Positions 33,008 through 39,037 of a DNA stretch of 39,037 bases are shown here, one piece after another (the first letter of the stretch is position 1; every line of letters begins with the position of its first letter). The translations under genes were made by a program, and so were the position numbers. The notes under the pieces are model-generated. The model did no database searches. It had not been told where the DNA came from and saw only the letters and a program-made list of their open reading frames with translations. Origin of the DNA: a virus; IMG/VR virus record IMGVR_UViG_3300037069_000794, positions 1 to 39,037 of that record; one strand, written 5' to 3'.

Positions 33008-33331
33008 CTATTCGGTCGGGAAAAGGAGCAAAAACCGGAGCAAAATAAGCGCGAGCCGTTGACATGAAAGGCCGATAAATACAAGGTTTGCGAGGATTTC
33101 AAGCGGTGATGGATCAGGTTCTTTTCGTGACGTTGTTTTAATCACTCGTCGCTTCTTCTTCGCTCTCCATTGTCGCAACATTTCGGCCCTGTGCGCCTTC
33201 ACTTCTGGCCGTTGATACCATTCAGCCTTTCGCGCAGCCTCCTTTTTCCTGAACGACCCGCTTACGGCATATCGGCGTTTTTGGCTATCGCGCTGGCGGG
33301 CCTTGCGTTGATCTGGATCGGCGTAGGGCAT
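33008..33331 (-). CDS. Basic DNA-binding-like early protein
   Basis: The protein has 107 residues and starts PYADPDQRKARQRDSQKRRY, an N-terminus common in small basic phage proteins. It is extremely rich in Arg and Lys through residue 75, then has a hydrophobic end (EILANLVFIGLSCQRLALIL) that may be a membrane or packing helix. No catalytic motif is seen. It is the first gene after the 538-bp gap and so the first gene of the early operon. Confidence 0.7.
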   Translation of the reverse strand: MPYADPDQRKARQRDSQKRRYAVSGSFRKKEAARKAEWYQRPEVKAHRAEMLRQWRAKKKRRVIKTTSRKEPDPSPLEILANLVFIGLSCQRLALILLRFLLLFPTE

Positions 33332-33401
33332 CAGTCAATTTAAGCCGGGGCCAGGAATATCGTCCATTGCCAGACCGCTGCAAATCGCCTAAGAAAAAAG
33401 A

Positions 33402-33530
33402 TAGTGACATATTGGGGTAAACCTGAAATTCTCCTTGCGTTCGCACGCTGGCACGTCGAATGTGAATTTCTTCGGAGGGAGACCTCCCGAAACCCGCAAT
33501 TAGGTGCCAGCCTATTGCGGGTTTTTTATT
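33402..33530 (+). ncRNA. Candidate plus-strand small RNA, about 125 nt
   Basis: A sigma-70-like promoter is visible on the plus strand: TTGCCA at 33367-33372, a 17-base gap, TAAGAA at 33390-33395. A transcript from about 33402 would reach a two-hairpin end at 33471-33527 with a run of six Ts. No coding frame is present. It would leave the early operon in the opposite direction, recalling OOP RNA of lambda. Everything except the terminator is inferred. Confidence 0.4.
33491..33530 (+). terminator. Plus-strand intrinsic terminator
   Basis: AACCCGCAATTAGG and CCTATTGCGGGTT (13 pairs, one bulged T) enclose a 6-base loop, and six Ts follow. It is preceded by a second hairpin with a GAGA loop (33471-33491). 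On the minus strand no T-run follows, so it stops plus-strand transcription. Confidence 0.85.
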
Positions 33531-33655
33531 ACCCACGCGAGCCGTAAGCAGTACCGCGTAGCGTGCTTCACAAAAGAGCGGCCAGCAACTTCATTGCCGC
33601 GCACCGGGAGCTTGACCTGAAACACGGACGCGAGCGGCCTAGTGAACTTCAATTC

Positions 33656-33687
33656 GAGCGGGGTTCAATTCCCTGCATTTACCGCCA
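33656..33687 (+). other. tRNA T-arm and 3'-end-like sequence
   Basis: CGGGG-TTCAATT-CCCTG forms a T-arm with the conserved TTCAA loop start, followed by CATTTACC, G and CCA. No matching 5' half (acceptor GGTAAATG, D arm or anticodon arm) lies upstream, so it is not a working tRNA. It may be a remnant, an attachment-site-like piece or a chance match. Confidence 0.35.
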
Positions 33688-33869
33688 TTGGCTCGCGCCT
33701 TGGATCGTTGCGATAGTCTTTACAGGATGACCGAAAGACGCCCGTTGCTGGGCAATGTAACGCCGAGAAATCGGGTGTTGGAAACCTCATGAGGAAACCT
33801 CAGGATTAATTCAGCAATCCACTCAGATAATGTGTGGATTGTGCCGTGTTCCTTCTCGTTGTCCTCGGC

Positions 33870-34286
33870 TTAATCAGGCTTTACTGAATCAATCGATCTA
33901 AGCAAGCAATGAACATCAGCAACCGACTTTGCGACGATCACAAGCCACCCATTTCGCCTCATTTGCTCGATGGCGTTAACCTGATCCCCTGAGAGTCTGC
34001 CAACTGAGGTTTTGGCCTCAATAGCACAAGCCTTGCCCTTGTAGCAGAAAAGAAAGTCAGGCGCTCCTTTTGTGCCGCTCCTGCGCTTTGCCATCGAGTC
34101 GCAATCGGTCCAAATGTCGTGAAGGCGAAGATAGGCGCGAATATCAGATTGAAGCCTCTTTTCCTGCCCTGCTGCGTACTTCTCCTGTGCCTCGGTAGCG
34201 GTCACTCCTGCGGCTCCAAGCGGCTGGCGCTGCTCGGGTGTCATTAGCCTTAGAACGTGCTCGGGTAATGGTCCTGTGAATCCCAT
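33870..34286 (-). CDS. VRR-NUC nuclease domain protein
   Basis: The protein has 138 residues. The VRR-NUC motifs are present: an early helix with ESDIRAYLR-like sequence, GAPDFLF with Asp77, IEAK with Glu90 and Lys92, then SGDQVNAIEQMRRNGW with Gln102. Members cut branched DNA and may resolve junctions in phage DNA before packaging. It is the last gene before the 538-bp gap. The stop is TAA at 33870. Confidence 0.8.
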   Translation of the reverse strand: MGFTGPLPEHVLRLMTPEQRQPLGAAGVTATEAQEKYAAGQEKRLQSDIRAYLRLHDIWTDCDSMAKRRSGTKGAPDFLFCYKGKACAIEAKTSVGRLSGDQVNAIEQMRRNGWLVIVAKSVADVHCLLRSIDSVKPD

Positions 34287-34300
34287 AAATGGCGGCAGGA

Positions 34301-34483
34301 TTAAGAATCGGACTTAATCGACGAGCTATCATTCGCCGGGGCCATCCCTGCCGGAAAGTCGTTGGTGTCTTTGATGATCTCCCTGTGGGCCTTTTCCAGA
34401 GCCATCAGGTGCCAGTGTTGCTCAAATACTTCCGGTTCCATGTTGCGAATGGTGTACCAGAAGTTTTGAAGGCTTAGATTCAC
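34301..34483 (-). CDS. Small hypothetical protein, GTG start
   Basis: The protein has 60 residues. Its GTG at 34483 overlaps the upstream TGA (GTGA). It is helical and Trp/His-rich at first (LSLQNFWYTIRNMEPEVFEQ) and ends Ser-rich. No family is recognised; its coupled position supports it being a real gene. Confidence 0.6.
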   Translation of the reverse strand: MNLSLQNFWYTIRNMEPEVFEQHWHLMALEKAHREIIKDTNDFPAGMAPANDSSSIKSDS

Positions 34484-34890
34484 GGCTTGCAGAATCCAGT
34501 TACGGCAACCCCGTCAATCTTGGTGTTCTCACCGTTCGGGCAGAATAGGTCGAACCGTCCACGAAGCGGAGGAAGGTGAAGTTTGGCGGCTTCCTCGTCG
34601 TTGGCGGTTAGGTCGTCCCATCGGCGGGTAAGCTGCATTCCGTTGGAAAGCCTCAAAACAACCATTCCACCAAGCTTAATCCCCTCGTCTTTAAGTGACT
34701 GCCGGATGTCGGGTGAAACCGCCAGGGATTGACCGTCCAGCTCGTTGTCATAACACCCGATGGCGTTGGAAGAGTTCCTGTCTTTAAAGCTGTCGGTCGG
34801 GTAGCCGTAGCGGGTAATGCGGCCGGTGATTGGAGTGAAGTCCATAGTCAGGGGTTTGGCGAACCAAGTGAAGGGATTCCAAAAGCTCAT
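34480..34890 (-). CDS. Double-psi-barrel-like protein (3D/RlpA-type), possible lysis protein
   Basis: The protein has 136 residues. After an N-terminal WNPFTWF segment it has ITRYGYPTDSFKDRNSSNAI, LAVSPDIRQSLKDEGIKLGG, MVVLRLSNGMQLTRRWDDL and FDLFCPNGENTKIDG, which resemble the double-psi beta barrel of 3D-domain and RlpA-like proteins that bind or cut peptidoglycan. The usual catalytic Asp triad cannot be confirmed. It is in the late region close to DUF1353 and membrane proteins, so a lysis role is possible. I chose ATG 34890 (overlaps the previous stop as ATGA, with AAGGA upstream) over the ATG at 34899. Confidence 0.55.
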   Translation of the reverse strand: MSFWNPFTWFAKPLTMDFTPITGRITRYGYPTDSFKDRNSSNAIGCYDNELDGQSLAVSPDIRQSLKDEGIKLGGMVVLRLSNGMQLTRRWDDLTANDEEAAKLHLPPLRGRFDLFCPNGENTKIDGVAVTGFCKP

Positions 34891-35042
34891 GATTCCCATC
34901 CTTGGTATTTGCGGTAGGTCGGCTGCACTTCGGGATCTTTCTTGGCTTTTCTGCGCTCAAGTCTGACGTGCCGCTTCTTGATGAATTGATGATGGCTGCT
35001 TGCACGCTTAGAGTGGCCGTCAGCTTGTTCGGGTTGGCTCAT
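34887..35042 (-). CDS. Small basic phage protein (51 aa)
   Basis: The protein has 51 residues. It is dominated by His and Arg/Lys (SKRASSHHQFIKKRHVRLER and RRKAKKDPEVQPTYRKYQGW), a pattern I recall from small conserved phage proteins of unknown function. It overlaps the next gene by four bases (ATGA) and lies 7 bp after a 49-residue gene. Not recognised further. Confidence 0.55.
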   Translation of the reverse strand: MSQPEQADGHSKRASSHHQFIKKRHVRLERRKAKKDPEVQPTYRKYQGWES

Positions 35043-35049
35043 AAAGAAA

Positions 35050-35199
35050 TCAGCCCCGCTTCCGGGTCGAACGTCGGCAGGGCTCTACGAAGCTACAGGT
35101 GCATCCGTTAGGAAGCGCCTGAGTAGGAGGGTCAATAGTCTCCGTATCCAGGTCAGCATGGGCATCACATCCTTTCTTTTCTGGTTGAGAAATGGTCAT
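35050..35199 (-). CDS. Small Cys-containing hypothetical protein (49 aa)
   Basis: The protein has 49 residues with four cysteines (11, 34, 36 and 43) and a basic C-terminus (CRRSTRKRG). It overlaps the DUF1353 stop by four bases (ATGA at 35196-35199). A small metal-binding fold is possible. No family is recognised. Confidence 0.5.
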   Translation of the reverse strand: MTISQPEKKGCDAHADLDTETIDPPTQALPNGCTCSFVEPCRRSTRKRG

Positions 35200-35615
35200 G
35201 CGCTTTTGCGATCAGCGTCGAATGAGGATTGGCCGAAGTCTTTGACGGCCAAGTAAGCTGCTTTTGCCAGAACGGGATCTTCACCTGAGAGCAGTTGCGC
35301 CTCCAAAAAGATGTCGTCGCACTCTTCCTTTGGTAGCGTGATCGGAATCCACTCGTTGGTAACTGGATTCAGCATCTCAAGCGTATCCCGGTAGCCTCCA
35401 TCGTGGATTCCACCGGCAAAGAAGTTCCCTTTGCTGACAGGGACGGCCGCTTGCACGAAAACCGGGATGCTTGGGCCGTCGCTGGTTCCACCGGATCGGT
35501 TCCTAAGAATCACCCCGTTCGGCCTGCAATAGACAAGCGGTTCGATGAAGGCGAAATTCAGGCCGTCCGAGTTCATTCGGATGGCGATGGTGTCTTGCTG
35601 GAATCCGGGTTTCAT
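35196..35615 (-). CDS. DUF1353 family protein
   Basis: The protein has 139 residues. It has the pattern of DUF1353, phage proteins of late regions: GVILRNRSGGTSDGPSIPV (about residues 35-53), then a HDGGYRD block with His72 and an Asp/Tyr pair, and a later hydrophobic CDDIFLEAQLL helix. The family is uncharacterised and often beside lysis genes. It overlaps the upstream gene by four bases. Confidence 0.7.
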   Translation of the reverse strand: MKPGFQQDTIAIRMNSDGLNFAFIEPLVYCRPNGVILRNRSGGTSDGPSIPVFVQAAVPVSKGNFFAGGIHDGGYRDTLEMLNPVTNEWIPITLPKEECDDIFLEAQLLSGEDPVLAKAAYLAVKDFGQSSFDADRKSA

Positions 35616-36286
35616 TGCGGAACAGTCGGGATTGCCGCGGCTTGGGAGTCAGCGATTACCAAGGCGACCTGTTGAGCGGATGCCGGGGAAAGGTTGGGAG
35701 GCACAAGAGCCGCCATTTGCGTCGTGGCGGTGTTGTTCCAAGCGTTGAGGTAATCCTTCAATGAATCGCTGGAAACGATGGTTTGCAGGCTGTCCCTGGC
35801 GTTGGATTGCAGGGCGTATCCCATGTTCGCGCTGAACCCGCTCTGCGCTTCGGTGGCGAGCGTTCCAGCGGCAATATTAAATGCATCCTTGGCGATGTGG
35901 TCCAAGGCCACTCCGCTGATTGCGTTGATCTGCCCTTGGTGTTTCTGAATCCAGGCGCAGCCGGTGAGGGATGCCATGGTTAGGATTCCGCCGATTACGA
36001 GTGCGCTGGCTGCGTTGGTGACGAGGTTTTTCATATTAGTTTTGTCTGGGGTCGGTTGCGTGGTATCCGGCTGCTTGATTGCATCCGAGAGTTGTCCGAA
36101 TAGGGTGTTGCTGAACGAGTGGAGGTTGTTGGCCACGGCGACGATGAACCCCGCCCAAAAGATGATCTTCTTTGCTCCGGTCATTCCGTCGGCGTAATTG
36201 CCGGTGAAATAGGTTCCCCCGGCTATCACGGCGGAAAGCATTCCGGTGAATGCCACCCTGAATAGAAGAAGTCGTTCACGGGTCAT
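35612..36286 (-). CDS. Holin-like protein in frame with a lipoprotein-like part
   Basis: The protein has 224 residues. The first part has two membrane segments (residues 8-28 and 41-53) with GGTYFTGNYADGM between them, like small phage holins. After a Pro/Thr-rich linker (71-84), residue 85 is a Met and the sequence KNLVTNAASALVIGGILTMA then SLTGC reads as a signal peptide with a lipobox (Cys109 or so). So the gene looks like a holin fused to a lipoprotein. An internal start at 36034 is possible but has no clear ribosome site. Confidence 0.65.
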   Translation of the reverse strand: MTRERLLLFRVAFTGMLSAVIAGGTYFTGNYADGMTGAKKIIFWAGFIVAVANNLHSFSNTLFGQLSDAIKQPDTTQPTPDKTNMKNLVTNAASALVIGGILTMASLTGCAWIQKHQGQINAISGVALDHIAKDAFNIAAGTLATEAQSGFSANMGYALQSNARDSLQTIVSSDSLKDYLNAWNNTATTQMAALVPPNLSPASAQQVALVIADSQAAAIPTVPQ

Positions 36287-36543
36287 GGTGTCACTTGCAC
36301 GGTTGCGCGTCCCTGGCTTCCAAACCTGCCGTTGACCCGCTCGGCTAGTTCGTAGATTTGGCCGCTGTGTTTATCAATTTCCTTGCGATTCTGAGCCGTA
36401 ACAAAGTGATCCTCTGCAACCGTGCGGTTAATGCTCCGCTGCTCGTTTATGCCCCACACGGCAATGCCCAAAAGAACGACAATCAGCTTTGCGTTGATGA
36501 GCAAAAGCCACGTATTGAGCTGGGATTGTCGGTGGGTCGTCAT
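36283..36543 (-). CDS. Single-span membrane protein with coiled-coil tail
   Basis: The protein has 86 residues. It has one membrane span (about residues 11-28: WLLLINAKLIVVLLGIAVWG) and then a charged helix (NEQRSINRTVAEDHF, KEIDKHSGQIYELAERVNGR). This recalls small phage lysis accessory proteins or i-spanins, though the order does not settle it. I chose the ATG at 36543, since the upstream ATG at 36615 lies inside the fibre gene. It overlaps the holin-like gene by four bases. Confidence 0.55.
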   Translation of the reverse strand: MTTHRQSQLNTWLLLINAKLIVVLLGIAVWGINEQRSINRTVAEDHFVTAQNRKEIDKHSGQIYELAERVNGRFGSQGRATVQVTP

Positions 36544-36589
36544 TGGCTTTAGTCCGAAGCTGTTGCTATGATGGCGCGGAATGGCATGG

Positions 36590-38452
36590 CTATCTCGAAA
36601 ACCAGTTGGTGCCATCGGTCATGATCGTGATCGATCCATAATTAGTGATGATCGGGGAAGCCGCTGAACCATTGACCGTTCCAGAAATCGCAATATTGTT
36701 GACCAGGGCCATGCCTCCGCCATCTTTGATAGTGAGCGTCTTTCCGTTCCTCGGCGTAGTCGCCAGCGGGAGGACAATGGTAGCGCCAGCCGTTCCCGTG
36801 ACTATTACAGTGCTGTCTGTAGGATAAGCTGTAGCTGTTCCGCTGGCTACCAAATGGGAAGAAATTTGAAGTCCATAAAGCTCCCGCAATGCATCCGTAG
36901 CAACGGGAGCCATAAGATCATAACCAGCGGGCAGTGGGTGGATTCCGTCCGAGTAAAAATAGGTTCCGCTGGCATTCGCCCCAAGAGCACCAACCTGCGG
37001 GATTGATCCATAGTCGCAAAGACCATCGGCAAATGACTTCCAGTTTGCGCGAACCCATGCGTTGTAGATTTGAGCCGCGTTATCCTCATCGTGCGAGAGG
37101 GTTTTAATACTAGGGATTGTGGAGATAATCAGCCGCTTATTGTAAAGGTGAGCATTCGTGCCGTAGGCCATTACGTTCGACTCAAGCAACGGAATAGCGG
37201 AAGTCCCGGTTCCGTTGATGTCGTTGGTTCCGACCATGTAGAGGATCGGCTCAGACGACGCACGTTGAGCGGGAGCCCATTTCGCCATCGTAGCCAACCG
37301 CCCCGTTGATCCTCGACCGCCAACGCCTATATCCACGATTTTTAATCCTAGGTTCTGCTTGTAAAGAAGGGTTTGAAGCGAATGTCCCCAAGTCGATTTT
37401 GTTCCAAGCGTGATCGAGTCCCCATCAAGGATTAAATCCGTCTGATTGAGTCGGTATTTCTCAACCAAATAGCGATTTACAGATCGAACCTCCACGTCAG
37501 TCAACGCCCGGTTGTAAAGTATCACCTCACTCACTTTTCCCTTGAAATAATAGACACTTGTGAGAACCGAGTTGTTCCCAATCCAGAATCCTCCTGCGGC
37601 ACTTGAAGCGGAAGTCGTCATGTCAGAATCAACCGATTTGCGCTCATTGAGCCAAGTTCCCAATGTGCCGCTGGCAGCGCCAAGCCTCCAACCAAACGCA
37701 ACAGGGTCGCTGGTATTTGAAAGCGCATGACCTGCGCGGGTGTTATTGAAGGCAGAAACCGTAATCCCTGCGTTTCCTACTTCGGTATCCGTGCCGGGAA
37801 GCACTAAGTTGAAGTTCGGCCACGTTGCCCCGAGAAGCTGGTTATAGTTGCCGTCAGGAGTGACTACAGATGTTTGAGCAACCACAAAACCTGTCATTGA
37901 GGAGTGGTCGATATTATCGAAGAATGAGGCGGTCGTAAGATATTGGGTTCCGCTGAATACCACAGAAGGAACTCCGCTGATTCCGTCCTTTGTGAGATAT
38001 GGAAGTTTCCCTGTCGTGCCTGTCAGTGTTACTGATCCGGTTCCAGAATCTACCCACGATGATACTAATGAGCCCTCCGTTCCTGTTAAAGTCTCAGCTT
38101 TAAGCCACAACGTCATATTGGCAATGGAGGATGGTGATATAACGGATGCCGAATCAGCCTTGATTCCTTGCGCTGCGGTGGCGTATGCGGTCGATGCAAT
38201 AAAGGCCGAACTCCCTAATGATGCGGTTTGCGCTGCCCCCACAATCCGTGAATCATCCCCAGCGGCAACGGTTCCGGCTGTGGTGCCTACAGTCATAATC
38301 GAAACAGCCCCTCCTGTGCTGCTCACAATCACAACCTTGTCGTAAGCAATCGGGTTGTTGCTGCCGTCAACGATTTGGACCTTGTTGTAAGCCTGCCCGA
38401 ATGCGGACAAGGCAGAGAAGGCGAGGGCGAAAAAGAGAAGGAGATATTTCAT
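36590..38452 (-). CDS. SGNH-hydrolase tail fibre or spike with lectin-like domain
   Basis: The protein has 620 residues. Residues 1-20 form a signal-like stretch (KYLLLFFALAFSALSAFGQ). Residues of about 110-335 are a LamG/concanavalin-like beta sandwich (TLWLKAE, GFWIGNN, YYFKGKVSEVILYNRALTD). Residues 340-525 are an SGNH/GDSL hydrolase with GDSI (344-347, Ser346), GTND (408-411) and DGIHP (Asp502, His505), the catalytic triad. A beta-helix-like C-terminus follows. It probably removes acetyl groups from host surface polysaccharide. I chose the ATG at 38452, 4 bp after the previous stop. The signal-like start is odd for a virion protein. Confidence 0.75.
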   Translation of the reverse strand: MKYLLLFFALAFSALSAFGQAYNKVQIVDGSNNPIAYDKVVIVSSTGGAVSIMTVGTTAGTVAAGDDSRIVGAAQTASLGSSAFIASTAYATAAQGIKADSASVISPSSIANMTLWLKAETLTGTEGSLVSSWVDSGTGSVTLTGTTGKLPYLTKDGISGVPSVVFSGTQYLTTASFFDNIDHSSMTGFVVAQTSVVTPDGNYNQLLGATWPNFNLVLPGTDTEVGNAGITVSAFNNTRAGHALSNTSDPVAFGWRLGAASGTLGTWLNERKSVDSDMTTSASSAAGGFWIGNNSVLTSVYYFKGKVSEVILYNRALTDVEVRSVNRYLVEKYRLNQTDLILDGDSITLGTKSTWGHSLQTLLYKQNLGLKIVDIGVGGRGSTGRLATMAKWAPAQRASSEPILYMVGTNDINGTGTSAIPLLESNVMAYGTNAHLYNKRLIISTIPSIKTLSHDEDNAAQIYNAWVRANWKSFADGLCDYGSIPQVGALGANASGTYFYSDGIHPLPAGYDLMAPVATDALRELYGLQISSHLVASGTATAYPTDSTVIVTGTAGATIVLPLATTPRNGKTLTIKDGGGMALVNNIAISGTVNGSAASPIITNYGSITIMTDGTNWFSR

Positions 38453-38456
38453 GAGA

Positions 38457-39037
38457 TTAAGCTTTGATTTCCTGCACGAGCATGGTTGAGGCGGCGATGC
38501 CACCAAAAAGGCGGGCGGAATTGGTTCCGTTTAGGCGCATGGTTCCGGTGTTGGCTCCAACTCGGAGGGTGAACGTAATGGGAGTTAACGCACCCACCGC
38601 CGCCGACTCATAAACGAGGTTGATCACCGTCGAGGAGGAAAAAATAACATTTCCAGAAACGGCCACCGCACTGCTTCCTCCGTTGAACAAAGCCGCTATT
38701 GCGGTATTTCCACTGGAAGCCGCCGACGCGATTGAGTTGAAGAAAACGCGGATTTTTGAAGTCGTCGAGGTGGGCGTAATGGAGACACTTAAAACCTGCG
38801 TCCCTTCTGTGTTTTGGGGGATGGTATCGTCTAGTGGGATGACGGTCGTTAGGTCGGCGTTCGCGGTATAAATCCCGGTAACGCTTTGAATCACCGCCCC
38901 GGCCAAAAGGGAGGTTGCAATGCTAATCCCAGCCGTTCCGTCGAAGTTCGCCGTACCTGTCACCGGCCCCGTTAATGCGATGGCGCGAGCGGTAGCAAGC
39001 TTGGTTGCCGATGCCGCGAGAGTTGAAGCCGCCGAAT
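38457..39037 (-). CDS. Tail fibre protein, C-terminal part (continues from 797..1)
   Basis: This is the 3' part of the 416-residue fibre gene. It contains a repeat-like segment rich in Gly, Thr and Ala with the phrase GPVTGTANFDG, typical of fibre and tail-tip shafts. The last 130 residues or so form a beta-rich head with a SKIRVFF strand and a TFTLRVGAN strand, resembling jelly-roll-like C-terminal heads of phage fibres. The last 127 bases of this interval duplicate the window start. The stop at 38457 lies 4 bp before the ATG of the SGNH fibre gene, so the two are probably co-translated and may form one fibre complex. Confidence 0.75.
   Translation of the reverse strand, partial: SAASTLAASATKLATARAIALTGPVTGTANFDGTAGISIATSLLAGAVIQSVTGIYTANADLTTVIPLDDTIPQNTEGTQVLSVSITPTSTTSKIRVFFNSIASAASSGNTAIAALFNGGSSAVAVSGNVIFSSSTVINLVYESAAVGALTPITFTLRVGANTGTMRLNGTNSARLFGGIAASTMLVQEIKA
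38911..39037. repeat. Terminal overlap, right copy (circular contig)
   Basis: This is the second copy of the 126-127 base overlap with the window start. The codon that spans the join reads TCC (Ser) in this copy. In the left copy the first base differs, which suggests that base 1 of the window is a trimming or assembly error. Confidence 0.9.

Larger units (their letters stand above)
33332..33869. other. 538-bp non-coding gap between late and early genes
   Basis: No gene-like reading frame can be supported here. The plus strand has two good hairpins followed by a T-run (33471-33530), a tRNA T-arm-like sequence (33656-33676), paired CGCGAGCC and GGCTCGCG (33536-33543 and 33690-33697), the hairpin GCCC/GGGC (33740-33753), CCGA/TCGG with a GAAA loop (33763-33774), a direct repeat of GGAAACCTCA (33780-33789 and 33793-33802) and CAATCCAC with GTGGATTG (33815-33841). 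This is the probable control region and a candidate replication or packaging site. Confidence 0.6.

Noticed and set aside
33285-33536. An 83-codon minus-strand frame covering the start of the early operon.
   Set aside because: It overlaps the 107-residue early gene out of frame, crosses the plus-strand terminator hairpin, and has an unlikely composition.
33600-33690. A plus-strand tRNA gene.
   Set aside because: Only the T-arm and 3' end can be found. No acceptor 5' strand, D arm or anticodon arm pairs with it.
1-39037. CRISPR array, integrase, transposase or diversity-generating retroelement.
   Set aside because: I found no spaced direct repeats, no tyrosine or serine recombinase motifs, no transposase and no reverse transcriptase. 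The DnaC-like gene resembles IstB in part, but no IstA partner or inverted ends are present.

Overview
The window is a nearly complete double-stranded DNA phage genome of the short-tailed (podovirus-like, Caudoviricetes) type. Bases 2-127 reappear exactly at 38912-39037, so the contig is a closed circle of about 38.9 kb cut inside a tail-fibre gene. Every gene I can support lies on the minus strand, so transcription runs from high to low coordinates and crosses the contig ends. GC content is moderate to high by eye. The host cannot be named. A lipobox, Shine-Dalgarno sites of the AGGAG type and a lysozyme-bearing virion protein fit a Gram-negative bacterium, and the gene set looks like a metagenomic phage.

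Layout in the order of transcription. (1) Early region, 33331 to about 27370: small proteins, a ribbon-helix-helix regulator, RecT annealase, a RecE-like PD-(D/E)XK exonuclease, zinc-ribbon proteins and a 735-residue SNF2-type helicase fused to a DNA methyltransferase. (2) Regulatory region, 27125-27392: a three-way-junction inverted-repeat element, a copy of a recurrent 12-bp motif, and a terminator-like hairpin that covers the ribosome site of the next gene. (3) Replication and DNA-modification operon, 27124 to 21067: a winged-helix replication protein, a DnaC-like helicase loader, QueC, a DpdA-like transglycosylase and a chain of small, tightly coupled genes. QueC plus DpdA predicts 7-deazaguanine bases in the phage DNA. 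(4) Packaging and head, 21052 to 13014: small and large terminase, portal, scaffold, major capsid protein and a probable decoration protein. (5) Tail and ejection apparatus, 12920 to 858: tail adaptor, nozzle, a GNAT-like protein, a small internal virion protein, a virion protein with a lysozyme domain and a giant 1957-residue protein. (6) Fibres, lysis and late accessory genes, 797 through the contig ends to 33870: T7-like fibre protein, SGNH-hydrolase fibre, membrane and lysis candidates, DUF1353, a double-psi-barrel-like protein and a VRR-NUC nuclease. (7) A 538-bp non-coding gap, 33332-33869, between the end of the late genes and the start of the early genes. It holds the only good plus-strand terminator and several RNA-like structures.

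The phage has no recognisable DNA polymerase, RNA polymerase, integrase or repressor of the CI type. It probably loads the host helicase with its own initiator and loader, recombines its DNA with RecT and the exonuclease, and protects its DNA both with a methyltransferase and by inserting preQ0. The most unusual features are the minimal QueC-DpdA pair, a perfectly conserved 12-bp intergenic motif that occurs five times, the structured leader of the replication and modification operon, and the possible plus-strand small RNA in the intergenic gap.
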